Source of the DNA: Crocodylus rhombifer
Taxonomy: Eukaryota; Chordata; Crocodylia; Crocodylidae
Length of the DNA stretch: 64,000 nt
Assembly (NCBI GenBank): GCA_038503035.1
Contig: JAVSML010019101.1
Location: 1-64,000 of the forward strand
Reading direction: 5' to 3'
Part shown: piece by piece, positions 20,691 to 34,580 of the stretch
Position numbering within the stretch: position 1 is the first letter of the stretch
Layout: every line of letters starts with the position of its first letter
Notes under the pieces: model-generated
The model's database searches: none
The model's input: only the letters and a program-made list of their open reading frames with translations
Told to the model about the DNA's origin: nothing
Translations under genes and position numbers: made by a program

Positions 20691-23600
20691 GGTCTTTATG
20701 TGTTTAAGAAACTTCAGCAGAATTTCAACTTTTTTTTATTATAAAGATTCTTTCCTCTCATCAGTCATGGCCACAGAGCTTTTGGAAAAAAAACCCAGCA
20801 GAACACTTTGCCAGAGGATGAGTTACAGAATACTTAATTACTAGATATTAAGGGTAAAAAATACGAAAGGAGTGTGGAAACTCTTTCCTGATAACTGCTA
20901 AATGTGCAGAAGTCAACTGTTTTGAAATCTACTTACGAATTGCTGCTAACACACTTTCTCCTGTGCTGCTTTGCTTTGTTTTTCCTCCTAGGTTTCAGCA
21001 ATTCTCTCCAAAAGCATGCTTCACGAGACCCATTTGTTTCTGAGTTGCTTCCTTTTTTCCCACCTTTTTATATCCTTCCTGTTTTGCTGCTCTTCAGATT
21101 TCTGTTACACAAAGCTAACAAAGAATAATTGTTGCTGAGTAGAAAAAGTTAGTCAGGAAGCTTTTGCAACTGTGAAAACTTAATAATAAAAAAAAATACA
21201 ATCCCTGTCCTCCAAAATCTCTAGTTTCTTCATGCAATTTCAGTTGCTGACATCAAGAACAGATTGACACACTAATATGGACAGGTGCTGAACTTTACTT
21301 ATTGCTGTAAATCAGCTGTTCTGTTCTCAAAATACTGGAGAGCAAAGAGCTTTTAAAGGTTCACCTACAAAATAATTCCACCTCATTAACCCATTGGATA
21401 AAAAGCACAGCAGACAACACAAATGCTAATTTTTTAATACAGCATTTCATAGATAAAATTATTTTCATTTCATCTGTAGAATAGCAGCTGAATGGTAAAT
21501 CTGCACCACATCAGATTTCATTCCAACACAGACAGCAGGCTTCTGTGCAGACATCCTGACAACTAGACACAGGTACACAGATTTTAAACTCAGTTCCCAA
21601 AGCAAATGGTAGAAGCCCCACAGCTGTTAAAGTAATATGTAATAACTGTAGAAGGCATTGTGATGTTCACACCCTACAAAGGATATGAGACACCATTGAT
21701 GGCATTCAACATCTGGATTAAGGCTGCAGTATGCTGGCTGGTTTGTGTCACTTACAACGTGCCCTGGAATATAGTACACACTCGTCTTGGGAAGCAGAAC
21801 GAAGGAAAAAGATGTTTTCGAGTTATGGGTGCACAGAGCAGGGATGGGGCTGGCTCACCCTGTCAGCTGACTCACTCTTCCTTTCCTGCTTAACTACAGC
21901 TGAAAACCTATCTGCTCCTGAAGACTGGTCTTCACGGGTGGATCTATGATTTTGAAAAGAGGTCAACAGTCTTTAAGGGTGTGAAATAAGGGGAGAGAGA
22001 CTTAGAATACCTACTAAATAATAAAATTGCCTAAAAAAGTTTAGCCTGATTAGTGGAACATCAAGGTTATTAAAAAGGAGAGATAATCATCAACATCTGT
22101 AGACTGAAATACAATGAGCCATTAAGTCACCTGACGCAACTGCCTCGATAGAAATGCCACAGTTGCTGTATTATAGAGCAGTAATCAAAGCAGGGTGCTT
22201 CTATCCCAGACAGAAAATCAGCCTTCCTGATTGATACACGCACTCCAACTTTTGATTGGGCGAGGGGGGTGGGGGGCAAGGAGGAGAATTGGGATGATTT
22301 GGGGGAATTTTTGTGTTGTATGCAAGAAAATACAGTATTTTATGGGGGAAAGATAATCTTCTATATACTTGGAGAAAGGAAACAATGATTGGAGCATTAT
22401 TTATTGTTGGCTGCTGTTACAGTCACATAATAAGGGGAACAGAGTTACTTGGAGTATGTTGTTCTTTCCCTAATTATATCTGCTATGCCAGGGAGCTGGC
22501 AAAGGTGTGTCAAGCTATGGCTGCTCAATTCCCATCAATTCCATTATATTGTGGCCAGAATGTGAGAGAATGGGGCATACTGGGTTTGTACTTGCAGACT
22601 GAGAAGGCAAAGTGCTATGTGAAGTGCTTCATATGATAATGCTGCATATTTCATTTCCTTTGAAGACTAAACCTGTATTTTTACTGCAGTATACTATTTC
22701 CTATATCAGGTGTTTTCACAGTTTGTAAATTCAAGAATTTTTCCACTTTCAGTCCAATGCTGCCATCCACCTGTGAAGCTGATGACTTTTTCCCCAGTTG
22801 TATGCAGAGAAGTATATCCTTGCAGCTTTATATCATCAGCAAGAATATTGGGGATTCAGTTCTGCAAGCTTAGACAGGGATAAAAAAATACAGTTCTTGG
22901 GTATCAGCTGCAGGAATAAATGGGACATAATTTATTAAAAACTATGCATTTATCTAAAGGAAAAAAGCTAAATGCCTTTTTTCACTGATTATCACATTAG
23001 CATGGTATATGACCTGGGTTGTATTCTCTCCCTTTTGCAAGTGGGAAGCTAGACCCTTGGGATAAGATTTGAGGTAAATAGGAGAGCTCAATGAAGATAC
23101 AGCATCCGGTTTTCACCAAGTCATACTCTGTGCCCTTCCCCGCTCTACCTGCTTGAGAATCCTGAGCTAGAAACACGGAGGAGCAGAGTGCTGTTCTATG
23201 CATTGCAACAAAGAACATTATTCCAGCCTCCTCCCTCCTCGGCTCTTTCACATAAGTATATGTCTCCAGATGTTCTTGCGTCTGGGTTGGCCAGGATGAG
23301 TTCTTCGGAGGGCAACAGTCCAGGAGTTAGTTATGTCCCATCCTGAGTTAGAGACAGCTGCACTTCACTCCCTTTAATTAGCACCTGCACAAACAATCTG
23401 TTACTCGACCTTTGTGTAATCTTGTGATAAATGTGTCTCTTAACATTTTTCCTGCATTCTTCATAAACACATAGAATAGCTTCATGAACAAGAGCCTAGG
23501 TATTGTTTCCCTTCAGCTGTCTCCTCCAAACTATTTTGTACCATATCAGTATTTCTCCCCAACATATTGTACTAGCTACCGTGTACATGGTCCAATAACA

Positions 23601-23784
23601 CTAGATTTGCCTAAAGGAGTGCATCATTTTTATTTCATGCTTCATTCCCATCTCCTGGCTTTAGAAAGTTGTTCAAACAGGATCTCTTAGAGGACAAAAT
23701 GTGTGGAAAATGTTCATGTCTCAGAACAATCTGGGAAATTAGGCATAGTCTAAGGTACAGTCTGAACAGTTCAAGCTTTTAAAG

Positions 23785-23816
23785 TAATAAATAAATAAAT
23801 AAATAAATAAATAAAA
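23785..23816. repeat. (AAAT)n microsatellite
   Basis: About seven AAAT units in an uninterrupted run. Confidence 0.95.
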
Positions 23817-26649
23817 CTGAATGGTAATGGCTTTCCAATCAAAACAGAAACACTTTAGCCATCAACCACAAAATATGAGACTGATGAATGAATATCCCAA
23901 AAATCACAACAAGGAATTTGATTGATCGACATGGGAACTTTTGTTTGCATAGAAAAATATTTAACACAAATTTTAACTTCAAAAAGTCTCTGTAAATAAT
24001 ATATAACTGAGAGAAAGGACTTGCTTTTTCCGCAGAAAACTGCCTCTCTTTACGTACAAACATATAATCACATGACAAGCTTTCTGTGTAGTAATTGAAT
24101 CTCACAGAAACAGATGTCCAGCTGTTTCAGGAATCAGAGCAGAGGAAAAAAACCTTAGACTTCATTCTCCAAGGTCTTTGAAACTACAATCAAAGTGATT
24201 AGGTTAGCTTTCCCTTTTTCCCCTTTGGACATCATTATTTGATCCCTACGATTGGATAGCTGGTATTAATAATTGATGACAAAAATACCTTAAAACACTG
24301 TCCCCTTCGTTGATTGTTTTTGGAAGAGTAAATATTTACGTATTCCAGGTACAGAAGCTCAGAATTTCTATTTGCTCTGATTAACACGCAGTTGGATCTT
24401 CTTAGTCTACACTAGATATGAATTTCACCTTTTCAAAAACTCAAAGAGACTTCAAGGTGTGAACATCATTAAAATTCCACTTGCACACACTTTGTTTGCA
24501 AAGTTAAAATGTAGCAACTGCGTGGAGCCTAGAGTTGTGTCGGTCTTTTGTGCAAAGACGTATTTCATCCCCTGTGAGTTGAAACATGAGCGTGATGTGG
24601 CAATGCTCAATAAAACAAACAGGGGGAATATGCTGCAATGTTTGGATAATAGGAGAATGTTCTTGCTGGTTGTAAACACTGCAGCAGCTTGAGTTTGTAT
24701 AAGAGTAATGAAAACATTTAGTTAAAATTTAAAGATTTAGATCTGCTTGTTTTAAAAGGACCCCAACATTTATGTTACCAACTGCCTGTAACACTCTGAG
24801 ATCAAAACAGACCAAAGAAAAAGCGTGCTCTGGGGAAAGCTAAAAAAAAAGATAATGGACTATCAGACTGGAAAACAGGAGAAAAATAATCAAGTATAAA
24901 TAGCCAGGGCAATTTCAAACAGGCCTTTTATTTTTATGCCCATTTGCCACAACTTTTTTTGTTACATTATCAACCACTAGCAGCATGGTTTTCAAGCTAC
25001 TAGCACATTTCTCAAACACTTCAACAGGTGCTGTTAAGTGCGGAGTCCCTTGCAGGGCTAGTGCTGAGAGATGAGTCAGGCTACAAATGTGATTTTATTT
25101 TGTCAGGCAAAAAGTCAAACTTACCTTCAAAACCTTTGGAACAAACTCAATGTATCTACTTTTTGAAATACTCTAAACACACAGAAGTTTCCTGTTTCCA
25201 TGGAACAAGCTTTCCAGTTGTTGCAGCTATTTTTAGTGTTTCTTGGTACACGGATGCTTTTTTCTCCCAGCTCAACAGGTTTGCCAAAAAGGCAAGTCCC
25301 CTATGACCACTCCATTCCTTTAATTTCCCCCTAGAACCTTGCATTTGGTAGTTTTTCAGAATCTTCTCTCTCAAAACACTAGCATAGCACATTCTCCTGA
25401 ACTGCTGGAGGGAAGCTGCCCTTGAAGATCAGTCAAGACATTCTGGGAACACATTTCAAAATAAAGAAATGCAATTCCAAGCTTGTAAAAGCTGCAGCAT
25501 TTCAAACCAAATAACTACAACTGCTTGAGAATCACTTGCGTCACTGCTGAATACAAACACACACTTCAATCAACTTCTTTTATTTTATTTTAAAATTGGG
25601 GGCCCAAAAAAAAAAAAAAAAAAATTAAAAACCCTGTTAGCTGTTAAGCCTATGCCATCTCTTCTGTATTTGCTTCACAGGAAGAAGTAGTGAAAGACTC
25701 ATTTTTGGAAGCATTTCATGTTAGAGTTGATAAAGCAATAAAGGAATGGTAAATTACCTGGGAGAGAAGATGGATGGACTAGGTCAGCAGCATTCAAGCG
25801 AGTTACAATTTAGAAGACTATTCCAGCAGCTCTAAACAAATCCATGTCTATTGAAACCCGCCCCGATATGTCCTTTGATTAGCACACTGCTCTGCCTACC
25901 AGAACATCACGTGTAATGCTGGTGGGCCCAGCAGGGAAATAGGACATAGTGCTTTTGTTGCCACTTCACTTTAAAATACAATGAAAACTTGTGGCATCAG
26001 TCCTGGATTCAGGGAAAGTCAAGTAGGTATTATTATTTTCACTTAGAACATAGGAACAGGGAGTTTCTTACCCAGCAGTGTCCTTTCTGCTACCAGTGTC
26101 TCCCACAGTTGAGGCACGTGGGCTGCTCACCTCGTTTACGATGATCTAGAGGCAGGTCAGCATTGTAACACTGTTTCCTTTGCCAGCTTGATGCTAACTG
26201 ATCCGTTCCAGAGCTACACATCCAACCTTTCAAAATAGCTTCAGTGTTACTAATCTCACTGCCCACCCACACAGTTTTCGTAGCTGGGGCCAACGGGACA
26301 GCCTGGATTGCTTCCAGCCTTCTGAGCCAGGGAGAAAGCAAAAGTGACCAGAGTCCTCTGCTCTCCCACCAGGGGTGGCAAAGGGTACCACTGAGTTCAC
26401 TTTGTAATCCAGGTCAGAGAGAAAAAAACATTTCACTGGAGTGAGCTGCTTTGCTTCTGTTTCTTTCTCCTGAAAGTCTGCAAAGGCTTGTCCATGATAG
26501 TTCTAGAGCATGAACGACAATGAGAAAAAAATTGTGGCTACCTGGAAGAAAGCCATGGGAGTGCCTGAAGGTATGACATTTTCCAACTGGTCTCATGTAT
26601 TCAGTGTCCCCTGCTTCAAAATGAGCTTTAGTTAAAGCACTCCAGCTAC

Positions 26650-26800
26650 CATTTGGACACATGGAGACACTGAATACACATGACGCTGAGCATGCTGGAC
26701 CGTTCTAATTAGAACGCTCCAGTAGACTTGATTAATTGAACCTGCTCCAATGCGTTCCAATTAGAACACATTGGAGCAGGGATCAGGCATGTGTATAGGT
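26650..26800. mobile_element. Palindromic MITE-like element with twin hairpins
   Basis: Two adjacent palindromes: CTGGACCGTTCTAATTAG to CTCCAG (26695-26722, core GTTCTAATTAGAAC perfect) and a 40-bp one at 26741-26780 (CCTGCTCCAATG to CATTGGAGCAGG). Outer flanks carry matching TACACATGAC and TACACATGCC in opposite orientation. Confidence 0.55.
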
Positions 26801-28227
26801 GCCCAAATAAATGTCTAAGTCATTTTGAATGAGAGACAGAAGACTGCATGTAGCGGTACAGCTTTGCTTTTCATTATTTGTATTATTTGTACTCTCTTGA
26901 TTCCAATCTCTTGCTCCCACATGAAAAACACTGTCTCCTGCTTTGCCAAAAAATGAGTCCTGTGAAATACACTGTAACAACCATTAGTTTCTCCTCTTAC
27001 TGTGTACTGCCATCCTGAGGCCATTACGTTTCAATTAACGAGGCTTTTCTTTTAATTTTACAACAATTTCCCCTTTTGTTAAATGTACTAAATAAAACAA
27101 ATAAAACTAAGGGTGCTCTGTTATGACAAAGTTATGAACTTAAAACAGATACAAGAAATAAAAGCAGCATGTATCACAGGCAGGCTTACACCACCCATAT
27201 ATCCCCGTTCTTTGCTCTGAAGTGGCAGGTAGTTTTTTCAAATGCCAAAGGGTTATATCTATTTCTTGACTAAATCAGGATTTGGAATTTAGATCCAAGG
27301 TTCAAATGTACAGTCCAAAAAGCCCTCACTCAAATGCCAAGCAGCCCTGGGGGAGTGTAACCCTTCGCAGCACCTCACCTGATCTCCAGATTCTCCAGAG
27401 GCCTCAAACTCTGTTTCAGCGTATGCTCAAAACCCCCCTGATAGGAGCAACTCAGCACTGATCTGACAAAGCTGGGTCAGGCTCCAGGAACCAAACAAAC
27501 TCCATTTAAATCTCTTAAGGGCAACAAGTTGTCATCAACTGTCATCATACAAAAATGCATTCAGCCCACTATGTTCTTCGTAGGCCTCATTCTGACAAGA
27601 ACATAGTGGTGATATTTATACAAGTCTATATATGATACTCTGTTGGTTAGATAAACTCAGAAGGCATGACATCTAGAATTAATTCCTTCTTCAGATTGGC
27701 CCTTCCTACCAAGAGTTTTACATCGCGTTGTTTAAATCACTGATTATATCTAAGTAACTTTGGAGGTACAGTCCTATAGCCCTTCAGTGGGACTTGGTCA
27801 TTTTACTCCTTGTTCCTTATGTGTAGTACTGCAGAAACATATTACGGAAACAAGAGTATGAACAATCCAATCCATCTTTATTTCAATAGCACTTTCTTCT
27901 GGAAAAAAGAAAAAAAATAATTCTGGTCATTTTACAGATACAGAAAAGTGATAAAAGAAAACTGTGTATAAAATTAATCATAAATACCTCATCAAGTACA
28001 TGACTGTAATATTGGGATGAGCATTAAAAGAACGCTAACATTTAGATAAAATGTATCTTGTATGCATCAGCTAGTTAATAGGCTATACTTAACTGTATAA
28101 TGCCATTTAAAAATATGGATTTCTCATGATAATGTGAGCAAAAACTGAGTTACTAAATATCCCATACAAAAATACATCCGTATACTACTACTACTTAAGT
28201 AAATTTATTTTTAAGGTTTTCATATGC

Positions 28228-28355
28228 ACTAATTAATCCTCGCTACACCCCTGCAAAGTAGGCAAGGATGACCAGACCCGTTTTACAGTTGGGAAAAGCT
28301 GTGGCATAAAGAGGTTAAATTCGTTGGTGACAATTTGAGCAAGAATCTACCCCAA
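28228..28355 (+). repeat. MIR SINE remnant
   Basis: AATCCTCGCTACACCCCTGC, AAAGTAGGCAAGGATG, CGTTTTACAGTTGGGAAAAG, GGCATAAAGAGGTTAAAT: the MIR core and 3' order with moderate decay. Confidence 0.75.
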
Positions 28356-29621
28356 TCCCGATCCTAGCGATCCTCCTAGTCAAAATGTCTCTCAATTACA
28401 TACAGTTTGGGTTCCGTTTATTATTTACAGTTCCTAAATAGCATGAAAAAAAATAAAACAAAACAGAACACAGGGCTCAAATGTAAGGCTTCATCCCCAA
28501 AGCTTTGTTGATATCAATTGTACTTTCCAACTTATTTCAATCTATTTGATCTTTGAATTATTCTTTTGCTTCTCCATTCTTGTAATCTAATAGGCCTGCT
28601 GCACCAATCTGAAAGACCTTGGTATACTCTTTCTAAGGTATGAAAGAGCTTGGGATGTCTTTGATCAACATTTTGTGTAATGTTCAAACAATATGAAACA
28701 CAAAGCCAAGGATGTAGTAGACTCTAGTGGTCTAATTTATGCTCATTTATCTTTTTAAATACCACGTGGCCACAAACAGGGTAAGCAGTACTGGGCAGAA
28801 TATATCTAGATTTTAGTAAAACTTTTCAAATGGTTCCATTAGAAAAGTTAGATAATGATGAACCCATTAGAAAACAGGAATCTATTGGAAAAGATACATC
28901 AATAATATCTGGCTAGAAACGCTATGGGAGACTACAAAATGGTTTGACAGACAGTAGATTCACAGTCAGTATAAATGGAAGAGAATCCAATTGATGAGTG
29001 GTGTCAGACATAACAGAAAGATCAAAACTAGGTACATAAACTGTCCTAAATTAAGAAGGAAATAGAAAATGCACATTAATTAAAACTGTACCTTGTTGGA
29101 GTAATTGTGAACATAGCGGATAGATAGAAATTACAATAGGAACATGAATTTAGAGATTGAGCAAAAAATGAAGTTAACAAGGAGTACTCCTACAATTTGG
29201 GGTATTTTGTTGTTTGAAAAAAAAAAATATCAAACTCAGAGAAATATGATGGGCAAGATTAAGTCGCACAGATTAGAGACAGACAGACAGACAATGGAGT
29301 TTGACCTCCATAGTCTAAGAGAAAATAACTTGCTCCTTGGAAGACAAATTTCAGATTACTCCCCAAGGGCAAAACAACAGGTTAATGGCCCAGAAATGTC
29401 CTCCCAATTCTTTGGAGAGATTCAATAATGCTTTCATTTTTCAATTGGTTCAGGAAAGTATCTTTCCCTGAAGCTTTTATGTTAGCTACTAACAGCTGAC
29501 ATACGTTGAAATGGGGCCATACCAAAGAGTAAAGGACATCTTCTAGTCCAAAAGTGATGTATGGTGAACGTGAAAGAAATGAAACACCAGCTACAAATTC
29601 CTCATATAATCAAGACCATCA

Positions 29622-29695
29622 CCGGGCAGGGGCCTGGACTTGATGATCTTCGAAGTCCCTTCCAGCCCTAACGTCTATGAAATCTATGAACTGTG
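29622..29695 (+). mobile_element. CR1 3' tail fragment
   Basis: CTGGACTTGATGATCTTCGA, AGTCCCTTCCAGCCCTAACG, TCTATGAAATCTATGAA: the CR1 3' end with its terminal microsatellite. Confidence 0.85.
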
Positions 29696-31759
29696 TTAGA
29701 ACCCTACAGATAGAAAAATAAAATTAAAACTTACTAAATGAAATAACTTTAGGGTGATAAGAAAAGCAAAAAGTAGAAGGCATGTTGGTCAGATGCAAAG
29801 CATAACTGTTGTGTGTTATATATTCAACAGGATGTAGAGCTTATTCCTCATGGTTTGCTGAAATGATGGAATGCAAGAGGTATGAGCCATATTTAATGTA
29901 GATTGAGATCAGTAGAGAAGTGACTATGACTTACTGGTCTTCTGAGTTACCAAGTGTAAAGGTCTGAATATAATGTTAGCAGTTACTAACTTGCAGATAA
30001 AATGCAGTGGATGTCAGTAGATGGGATGTTACACAGTTGTACAGGAAACAAAGGAGTAAAATAGGTGAAAAAGATAATGCATACAAGAATCCGTAAGATC
30101 TGGTGCTCATTTTCAACCCCACCCTTGTTATAACCACAGTGAAACTTTCCTCTAATTAAAACTGATTAAAATGTGGCTCTTCGTCACATCACCACAACTC
30201 AGTCAACTGATTGCAGTCAATGCGAGACTCCTTACAGTACGGACCCTCATTTATTATATGTCTGTACAGTCTCCAGCAGTGGGCCCTAATTCTGGCTGGT
30301 CTTTATATGCTACCACAATATAAATATTAAATAAAATATACCAGTAGGATCACATTGAGATAAGTGCCAGATTTGGCCTGTTTTTTCCACAGGAAAGCTT
30401 CACTCTGAGACCGCTACTGGAATTAGAGCCTGCATGTCAGTGCAATCAATTCAGCACTCGCATTTTTCTTCAAAATAAAACAGAGTTTTATGTTAGGTTA
30501 CATTACGTTACATCTCCACTTATCCAGACAGACTGGCTGCAGAGTAGGTCCTGTAAGGTACTGAAAGCCCTCCACTCTCCCTGAGCAAATGCATCTCAGT
30601 ACCATGCAGGACAAAGATCCAAGTGGCATTCATGGCAAAATCCACATAAGTGATACTAGTTACAAAGAAAGAGGCAAAAAACATACACGTAGAGGTTAAT
30701 CCCAGCTCATACTGGATTCAGTTACAAGATCTGCATTGATACCAATATGCGACTAGGCCTTTAAAAATGTCATCAATTTTGCACAAGCAATACATCACTT
30801 ATTGCCCAACAACTGTGGGAGTGTGGGGGGTAGGGAATCTAAATCACAGGTAATATCATAATTTTAAGTCTGAACACATAGGGAATGAAAAAAGATAGGT
30901 ATTTTCTAATCTTGAGATAACCATGAATAATTGATATAACTTCACACAGCTAGTGTCTTCAGACGTGTAGACAATACAAGTTTATATGAAATGCGTTTCA
31001 ATTCATGATTCTATAATGATATATGTTGTTTAAAATTAGAGTTGTAGATTATGAAACTGAATTACAAGACAATGCATTTTAAGTTATATTTTCAACAATA
31101 TTTAATGTCACAAAATAAGATGAATGTTTCCTCCTGCACCTGAAGATGAAGTACTACATGCCCGCTCTTATCAGAAAAGAATTTGCAAGACACTAAAGAA
31201 AAGTATCATTATCAATGACAAGACTATGTATTTAAAGCTTATTCTTTCAGGTTTGGGGAAGTGAGAGAATTACTGATAAGAAAGTTATGGACAATCCTGT
31301 GTTGCATCATTACTATTGCAACAAAGATAGACTAGAAAATACTGGTGTGTGCCCCTGTAAATTCACTGTTAAAAAGTTACTACATTTAAATAACTACCTC
31401 TTGAATATGTGATAGAACATTTGATGTTGGAAGCCAATAAAAATAACTAGTTATGCTGCTTTAAACAGCCATAACTAGAAATGTTCACATTTCTTCAAGA
31501 ACCATAAAGATATTATTTTATCTTCAGTTTTACGAAGCAAAAGGAGCCTATCCAACTTTGCAAACCCCATTTAAACTTACACACACACACATGCATTATA
31601 AATTGTTATGCACGCCAATAAAATAACACAGCTCAAATAACACCTGCCAATTCGCAATAAATAGATACATAACAGTAATCACGTGCCATATTGTATTGAT
31701 ATGTGAACATTTTTACGTTGACTGGATACCAAGATAAATTCGCTATATTATTTATGCCC

Positions 31760-32517
31760 TCTAGGGAGGAAAAATGTCCAGCACACCTACAGCCTAGGAA
31801 ATGACCTGCTGGGTGGCACGGAAGTGGAAAGGGATCTTGGAGTCCTAGTGGACTCCAAGATGAACATGAGTCGGCAGTGTGACGAAACCATCAGAAAAGC
31901 CAATGGCACTTTATCGTGCATCAGCAGATGCATGACAAATAGGTCCAAGGAGGTGATACTTCCCCTCTATCGGGCGCTGGTCAGACCGCAGCTGGAGTAC
32001 TGCGTGCAATTCTGGGCGCCGCACTTCAAGAAGGATGCGGATAACCTGGAGAGGGTCCAGAGAAGGGCCACTCGTATGGTTAGGGGCCTGCAGGCCAAGC
32101 CCTATGAGGAGAGATTAGAGAAACTGGACCTTTTCAGCCTCTGCAAGAGAAGGTTGAGAGGCGACCTGGTGGCTGCCTATAAGTTCGTCAGGGGGGCACA
32201 GAAGGGAATTGGTGAGTATTTATTCACCAAGGCGCCCCCGGGGGTTACAAGAAATAATGGCCACAAGCTAGAGGAGAGCAGATTTAGATTAGATATTAGG
32301 AGGAACTTCTTCACAGTTCGAGTGGCCAAGGTCTGGAACGGGCTCCCAAGGGAGGTGGTGCTCTCCCCTACCCTGGGGGTATTCAAGAGAAGGTTGGATG
32401 TGTATCTAGCTGGGGTAATGTAGGCCCAGCACTCTTTCCTGCTTATGCAGGGGGTCGGACTCGATGATCTATTGAGGTCCCTTCCGACCCTAGCATCTAT
32501 GAATCTATGAATCTATG
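31760..32517 (+). mobile_element. CR1 LINE 3' copy, plus strand
   Basis: An open frame at 31824-32423 encodes the C-terminal part of the CR1 ORF2 protein ([49 protein letters not shown]), ending in a TAG at about 32421. The 3' UTR ends ATGAATCTATGAATCTATG. The coding segment has no internal stop. The 5' part, including the catalytic FADD, is missing. Confidence 0.93.
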
Positions 32518-32887
32518 TTTAATGATGAGTACAATATTTTTTGTGACTTCAAAGCAAAATGGCCTCTTCTAAGCAAGCTTTTTGTTAAGTGATAGCTGTG
32601 TCTGTCATCCTCATACTGTAGATCATGTGATTAGTAATAAGTTGGAGATGTACTAGCCCCAAACGGGGCAAAGAACAATCGGAAAAAGTAGGATTTAGCT
32701 CAGACAGATAGCATGGTTTCAAGCTTGCACGGTGCCAAGCACAACTGGGTCCTTGTCCACTATTGATGCTGCTTTGTTTTGCCAGACAGATTATTTTGGA
32801 TAAGGAAATTTGACCTGAGATCTATTTTTCCAAGCAGTAAAATAAGGATTTTTAAATCAGCTTATCATTCAGACTTTTAGGGGTCAG

Positions 32888-33166
32888 TGGGCATGTCTGC
32901 ATGAGGCACCCACTGTGCAGTTGTAACTGTGCAGTCATTTAGTACTTGCATACCAGAGTATTAAATGACTGTGCAGTAACTGGCATTATTGTGTAGTAGT
33001 GTCCCGGCACAGTTGCCTAGTGACTCTTGCTGAGCAGTAGCTTGTTACTAATGCACAATAGCTTGTTACTACTGTGCAGCAGCATCACATCATGGCTCAT
33101 GCCCGGTGACACTACTGTGCAGTAGTAACAAGACACCGCACAGTAAGCATCTCACATAGACACGAC
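32888..33166. mobile_element. Harbinger-like MITE (CAG duplication)
   Basis: 279 bp with inverted ends TGGGCATGTCTGCATGAG and GTCGTGTCTATGTGAG, flanked by CAG on both sides (32885-32887, 33167-33169). The interior is made of ACTGTGCAGTA units in both orientations. The same pattern occurs at 54863-55232. Similar to crocodilian Harbinger-type MITEs as I recall them; the name is not confirmed. Confidence 0.65.
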
Positions 33167-33360
33167 CAGTATTCAGTAGCATTCAAATAATTTAGGTTGA
33201 ACTAATCAACATCATCTTATATAATGAATTTTAGTAGCTAAAATTTTAGTAGCTCAATTTTAGCAATGCAATGTAGTCTATAAGGAACTTTACCCGGAAG
33301 TGACAAAATTTACAGACATTCTGTCAAGCAATTAAGGCCCTGAATTTGACAGGCCTTAAC

Positions 33361-33866
33361 ACTAAGTACAGATGGTCAAAAAGCCCAAGGCTGAATTGAT
33401 TCAGTCTTCGTGGGTTAGTCTAAGCTGTCTACATTGAACTGATAAGCAAGTGAACAGACATTTACTTTTGATTCTGGAAATGCAGCCACATGCCTGCAAT
33501 GGCTCAGGCCAGAAGCTGGGGGAAAAGGGGGGTGCTAGAGCATGTCTCCCTGCTCTGCTGGAACAGACAATGTGGGCAAAGGCCAGCCTGTCCACCCTGT
33601 AAGCAAGGAGGGTTGCAGGGGAGGTGCAAAGCATCATGGGATGCTGGGGGACTGTGAATTAACTTGTATCTGGAGGGGATCTGGGACAGAAGTTCAATGA
33701 ACTGATTTAACTTAAATCAGTTAAGTCTGACATCCATCCAGGTTTATCTTACACCAGTTTCGGCCATTTTGAAAGCCGTTTATGTGCACTGAACTTCTGT
33801 TGTGTTACAGATTTATATCGGTTTCAGATCACTTATACCAGTTTGTGTGTAATTTCTGTCCCTAGC
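33361..33866. mobile_element. Possible MITE, ends weakly matched
   Basis: Left CTAAGTACAGATGGTC and right (reverse) CTAGGGACAGAAATTAC are imperfect inverted ends. The interior has the hairpin ACTGATTTAACTTAAATCAGT. No clear target duplication. It could overlap the ABCA5 3' UTR. Confidence 0.35.
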
Positions 33867-34472
33867 TTGAAGTAAATGCAGAGATGTAGACATTTAACTC
33901 TAGACATGTCACTCATTTCCACTGCACTTTGGCTGCATCTGCCATGCTTTACATGCTTGGCCAGCCCTTTTCTAGTGCTCCCACTCATGACTTTTGGGGT
34001 CCCAAACTTCTGAGGTATCTTTCCAAAAGAAGCTAAGCAGTGCAGAAGTCATTACATTGGACAAAACTCAAAACCCGGATAATACCCACACCTGACAGCA
34101 ATGTAACATGCCAACTGGCTGAGCCAGCTCATGAGGTGAATTACTAGGAAAATAGGACAAACTAACCAGACTCAAAAGGAAATTATGAAGAAATAGACTG
34201 TCATCTACCACTCACAGTTGAAAAGAGAGAACAGAATGATGCTGGATAAGAAGTCTGAAACTTGCAATGTCAGTCCTCAAAATGAATTCATCCCCTCTTT
34301 TATAATGATCTCTGAAGGCCAGGAAGGTGAAAACTGGAGTGTCACTGTTTCCAAATCTACATTTTTCCCTCCTAAATCTGATTTTTTTTCCACACTCCCA
34401 CTTGTTTTTGTGCTCAGCACATGTGAAAAGGTAAGAACAGTAAATCGATTAAATCCTATAATGCTCAAGAGT

Positions 34473-34580
34473 TCAAAAAATGACTCTATCTTCTTGTGTT
34501 CTTTCCCACCAGAGTGTGCTGTTTAAGGTTCCCAAACTGTTATCTTCCTCCTCTTGCTCTTTGGCAAGCTCCACAAAAAC
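34473..34580 (-). CDS. ABCA5: ABCA5 in-window exon 30 (last coding exon)
   Basis: [35 protein letters not shown] and TGA at 34473-34475. 35 codons plus stop. The 3' UTR follows toward lower coordinates; its end is not visible. Confidence 0.95.
   Translation of the reverse strand, partial: VFVELAKEQEEEDNSLGTLNSTLWWERTQEDRVIF

Larger units (their letters stand above)
20690..31758. other. Intergenic DNA without a recognised gene
   Basis: AT-rich and stop-dense on both strands. Contains an (AAAT)n microsatellite (23785-23816), a poly-A run (25608-25624), the twin palindrome at 26650-26800, a MIR and a short CR1 tail. Distal 3' UTR of ABCA5 or upstream regulatory elements of the next gene could lie here, but nothing in the sequence shows them. 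Confidence 0.6.

Noticed and set aside
20690..31758. Hidden gene in the long intergenic stretch
   Set aside because: The open frames here are short, uncorrelated with splice signals and without domain similarity.
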